This document shows positions 63,168 to 64,000 of a stretch of 64,000 bases of DNA, piece by piece. Each line of letters opens with the position of its first letter. The first letter of the stretch is position 1. The translations under genes and the position numbers were made by a program. Source of the stretch: Paralichthys olivaceus (taxonomy: Eukaryota > Chordata > Actinopteri > Pleuronectiformes > Paralichthyidae); contig NC_091103.1 in assembly GCF_024713975.1 (NCBI RefSeq), positions 4,282,001-4,346,000 on the forward strand, given 5' to 3'. A model generated the notes under the pieces. The model saw only the letters and a program-made list of their open reading frames with translations, did not search any database and had not been told where the DNA came from.

Positions 63168-63224
63168 ATGATCTGCATCCTGCTGGTGGCCGGTCACGGC
63201 ACCGTCCTGGAGACTCAGATCAAG
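63168..63224 (+). CDS. first coding exon of an unidentified gene; nucleotidyltransferase-like N-terminus
   Basis: ATG at 63168 opens 19 codons, MICILLVAGHGTVLETQIK, followed by a strong donor (AAG then GTGAGT) at 63224/63225, phase 0. The pattern hydrophobic strand, then AGxGT, then L, resembles the nucleotide-binding loop of sugar-nucleotidyltransferase folds (usually LAAGxGTRL). The arginine usual after GT is replaced by Val. I do not recognise the gene. The rest lies beyond the right edge. A similar-length open frame upstream (from 62850) crosses AT-rich sequence and is not taken as coding. Support comes from the ETS promoter, the sole ATG and the consensus donor. Confidence 0.5.
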
Positions 63225-64000
63225 GTGAGTACCCTGGAGGTTGCAGCAGAGGGGGGGTGCAAAGTCCGCGGTGTCAGTGCCCCGTGTCTCCGAACTTCCT
63301 CTAAGAATCAACCACTTTACCACCGTGCCGCTGGTCGGGCTGATACCTCGTGTCCTGGACCATCAGTGGAGTTCCGGTTCACACGTGACCTGAGAAAAGT
63401 CTCATCATTTTCTTGCAACTACCGTTTTATCACATCATTGGACCTGGTGCTCTTCAGCGCCCCCTGGCGACACAACAACAATGGAGGGGTTTGAAGGAGA
63501 GTTCATAAGTCAAGTTTATAGGTGCAACACATTTCAACAACATGGCAATTCAAAGTGCTTCACGTGAAATGTATAAAAAAAGCATTTCAGGCAACTTAAC
63601 ACAGTCCAACGAAAGAAGCTTTTAAAGACTGAAGAATGGAAAGAATAAATAGATAGAATAGGAAATGTTACTTTACTAAGAGGAAACACATCTTAAAGAA
63701 GCTAGTTTCTGTCACTGAGTTTGGCTCAAGGTTAAGATAAGATAAGATAATCTTGTATTAGTTGCACATCACAGCAACAAAGACGCCAGTGAGAAACACA
63801 CTGTAAAAGTTATGTATGAGTAAAGATACAATATAAACACAAAGAAATAGGAACTATTTAATACAAAATAACCAGAATACATTGTAACAGTGCTGCACAT
63901 GTATGAATTGAAGTTGCATGAATAGAAAATGGTTAATGCACAGTTAGATTAGTTAGAAGCCTGAGAGAGGTACGTGGTGTATTGTGATCACAGCTGATTA
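63225..64000. other. intron of the unidentified gene, to the window edge
   Basis: Contains a short dispersed-repeat fragment at 63513-63570 (CAATTCAAAGTGCTTCACGT) and a GATAA repeat near 63737-63751. No exon was recognised. Confidence 0.45.

Noticed and set aside
62850..63494. 214-codon plus-strand frame
   Set aside because: Only the 19 codons from 63168 to the donor look coding. The 5' part is AT-rich upstream DNA including the promoter, and the 3' part reads through the intron.

Overview
This window is vertebrate nuclear DNA, almost certainly from a ray-finned fish and probably a spiny-rayed teleost. The genes have many short exons with GT-AG introns. The spaces between them are full of CA/TG microsatellites and of short dispersed repeats familiar from spiny-rayed fish genomes. 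There are no bacterial or viral genes, no CRISPR array and no operon.

Layout, left to right. (1) 5291-10971, minus strand: the 5' end of phldb1 (LL5-alpha), four coding exons that reach through most of the FHA domain; the rest of the gene runs off the left edge. The flanking intron (1-5290) holds a GA-rich minisatellite with six exact AP-1 cores and a TATA-type promoter-like element on the opposite strand. (2) About 11.0-33.7 kb: no recognisable coding exon. It holds microsatellites, a GGTGA pentamer array, transposon-derived repeats and a tight array of four CCAAT boxes. It may be intergenic, or a 5' non-coding intron of phldb1. (3) 33.7-42.7 kb, minus strand: the complete arcn1 gene (delta-COP, 510 aa, ten coding exons, the first only an ATG). 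(4) 45.5-51.2 kb, plus strand: the complete hmbs gene (porphobilinogen deaminase, 359 aa, 14 coding exons), divergent from arcn1. Its first intron contains a candidate second promoter and an alternative in-frame first exon with erythroid-type motifs. (5) About 55.6-61.5 kb, plus strand: the complete usf1 gene (bHLH-zipper factor, 299 aa, ten coding exons), with an NRF-1/ETS promoter and a small overlapping uORF. (6) 63.05 kb to the end, plus strand: an ETS-type promoter and the 19-codon first coding exon of a gene I cannot name, whose N-terminus resembles a nucleotidyltransferase nucleotide-binding loop.

The genes do unrelated jobs: cortical scaffold, COPI trafficking, haem synthesis and transcription. 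Their interest lies in synteny and regulation. The arcn1-phldb1 pair in the same orientation matches human 11q23.3, and hmbs is also on 11q23.3, whereas human USF1 is on chromosome 1. All exon boundaries were read by eye from splice sites, reading phase and remembered family sequences. They are consistent in phase throughout but have no transcript support here.
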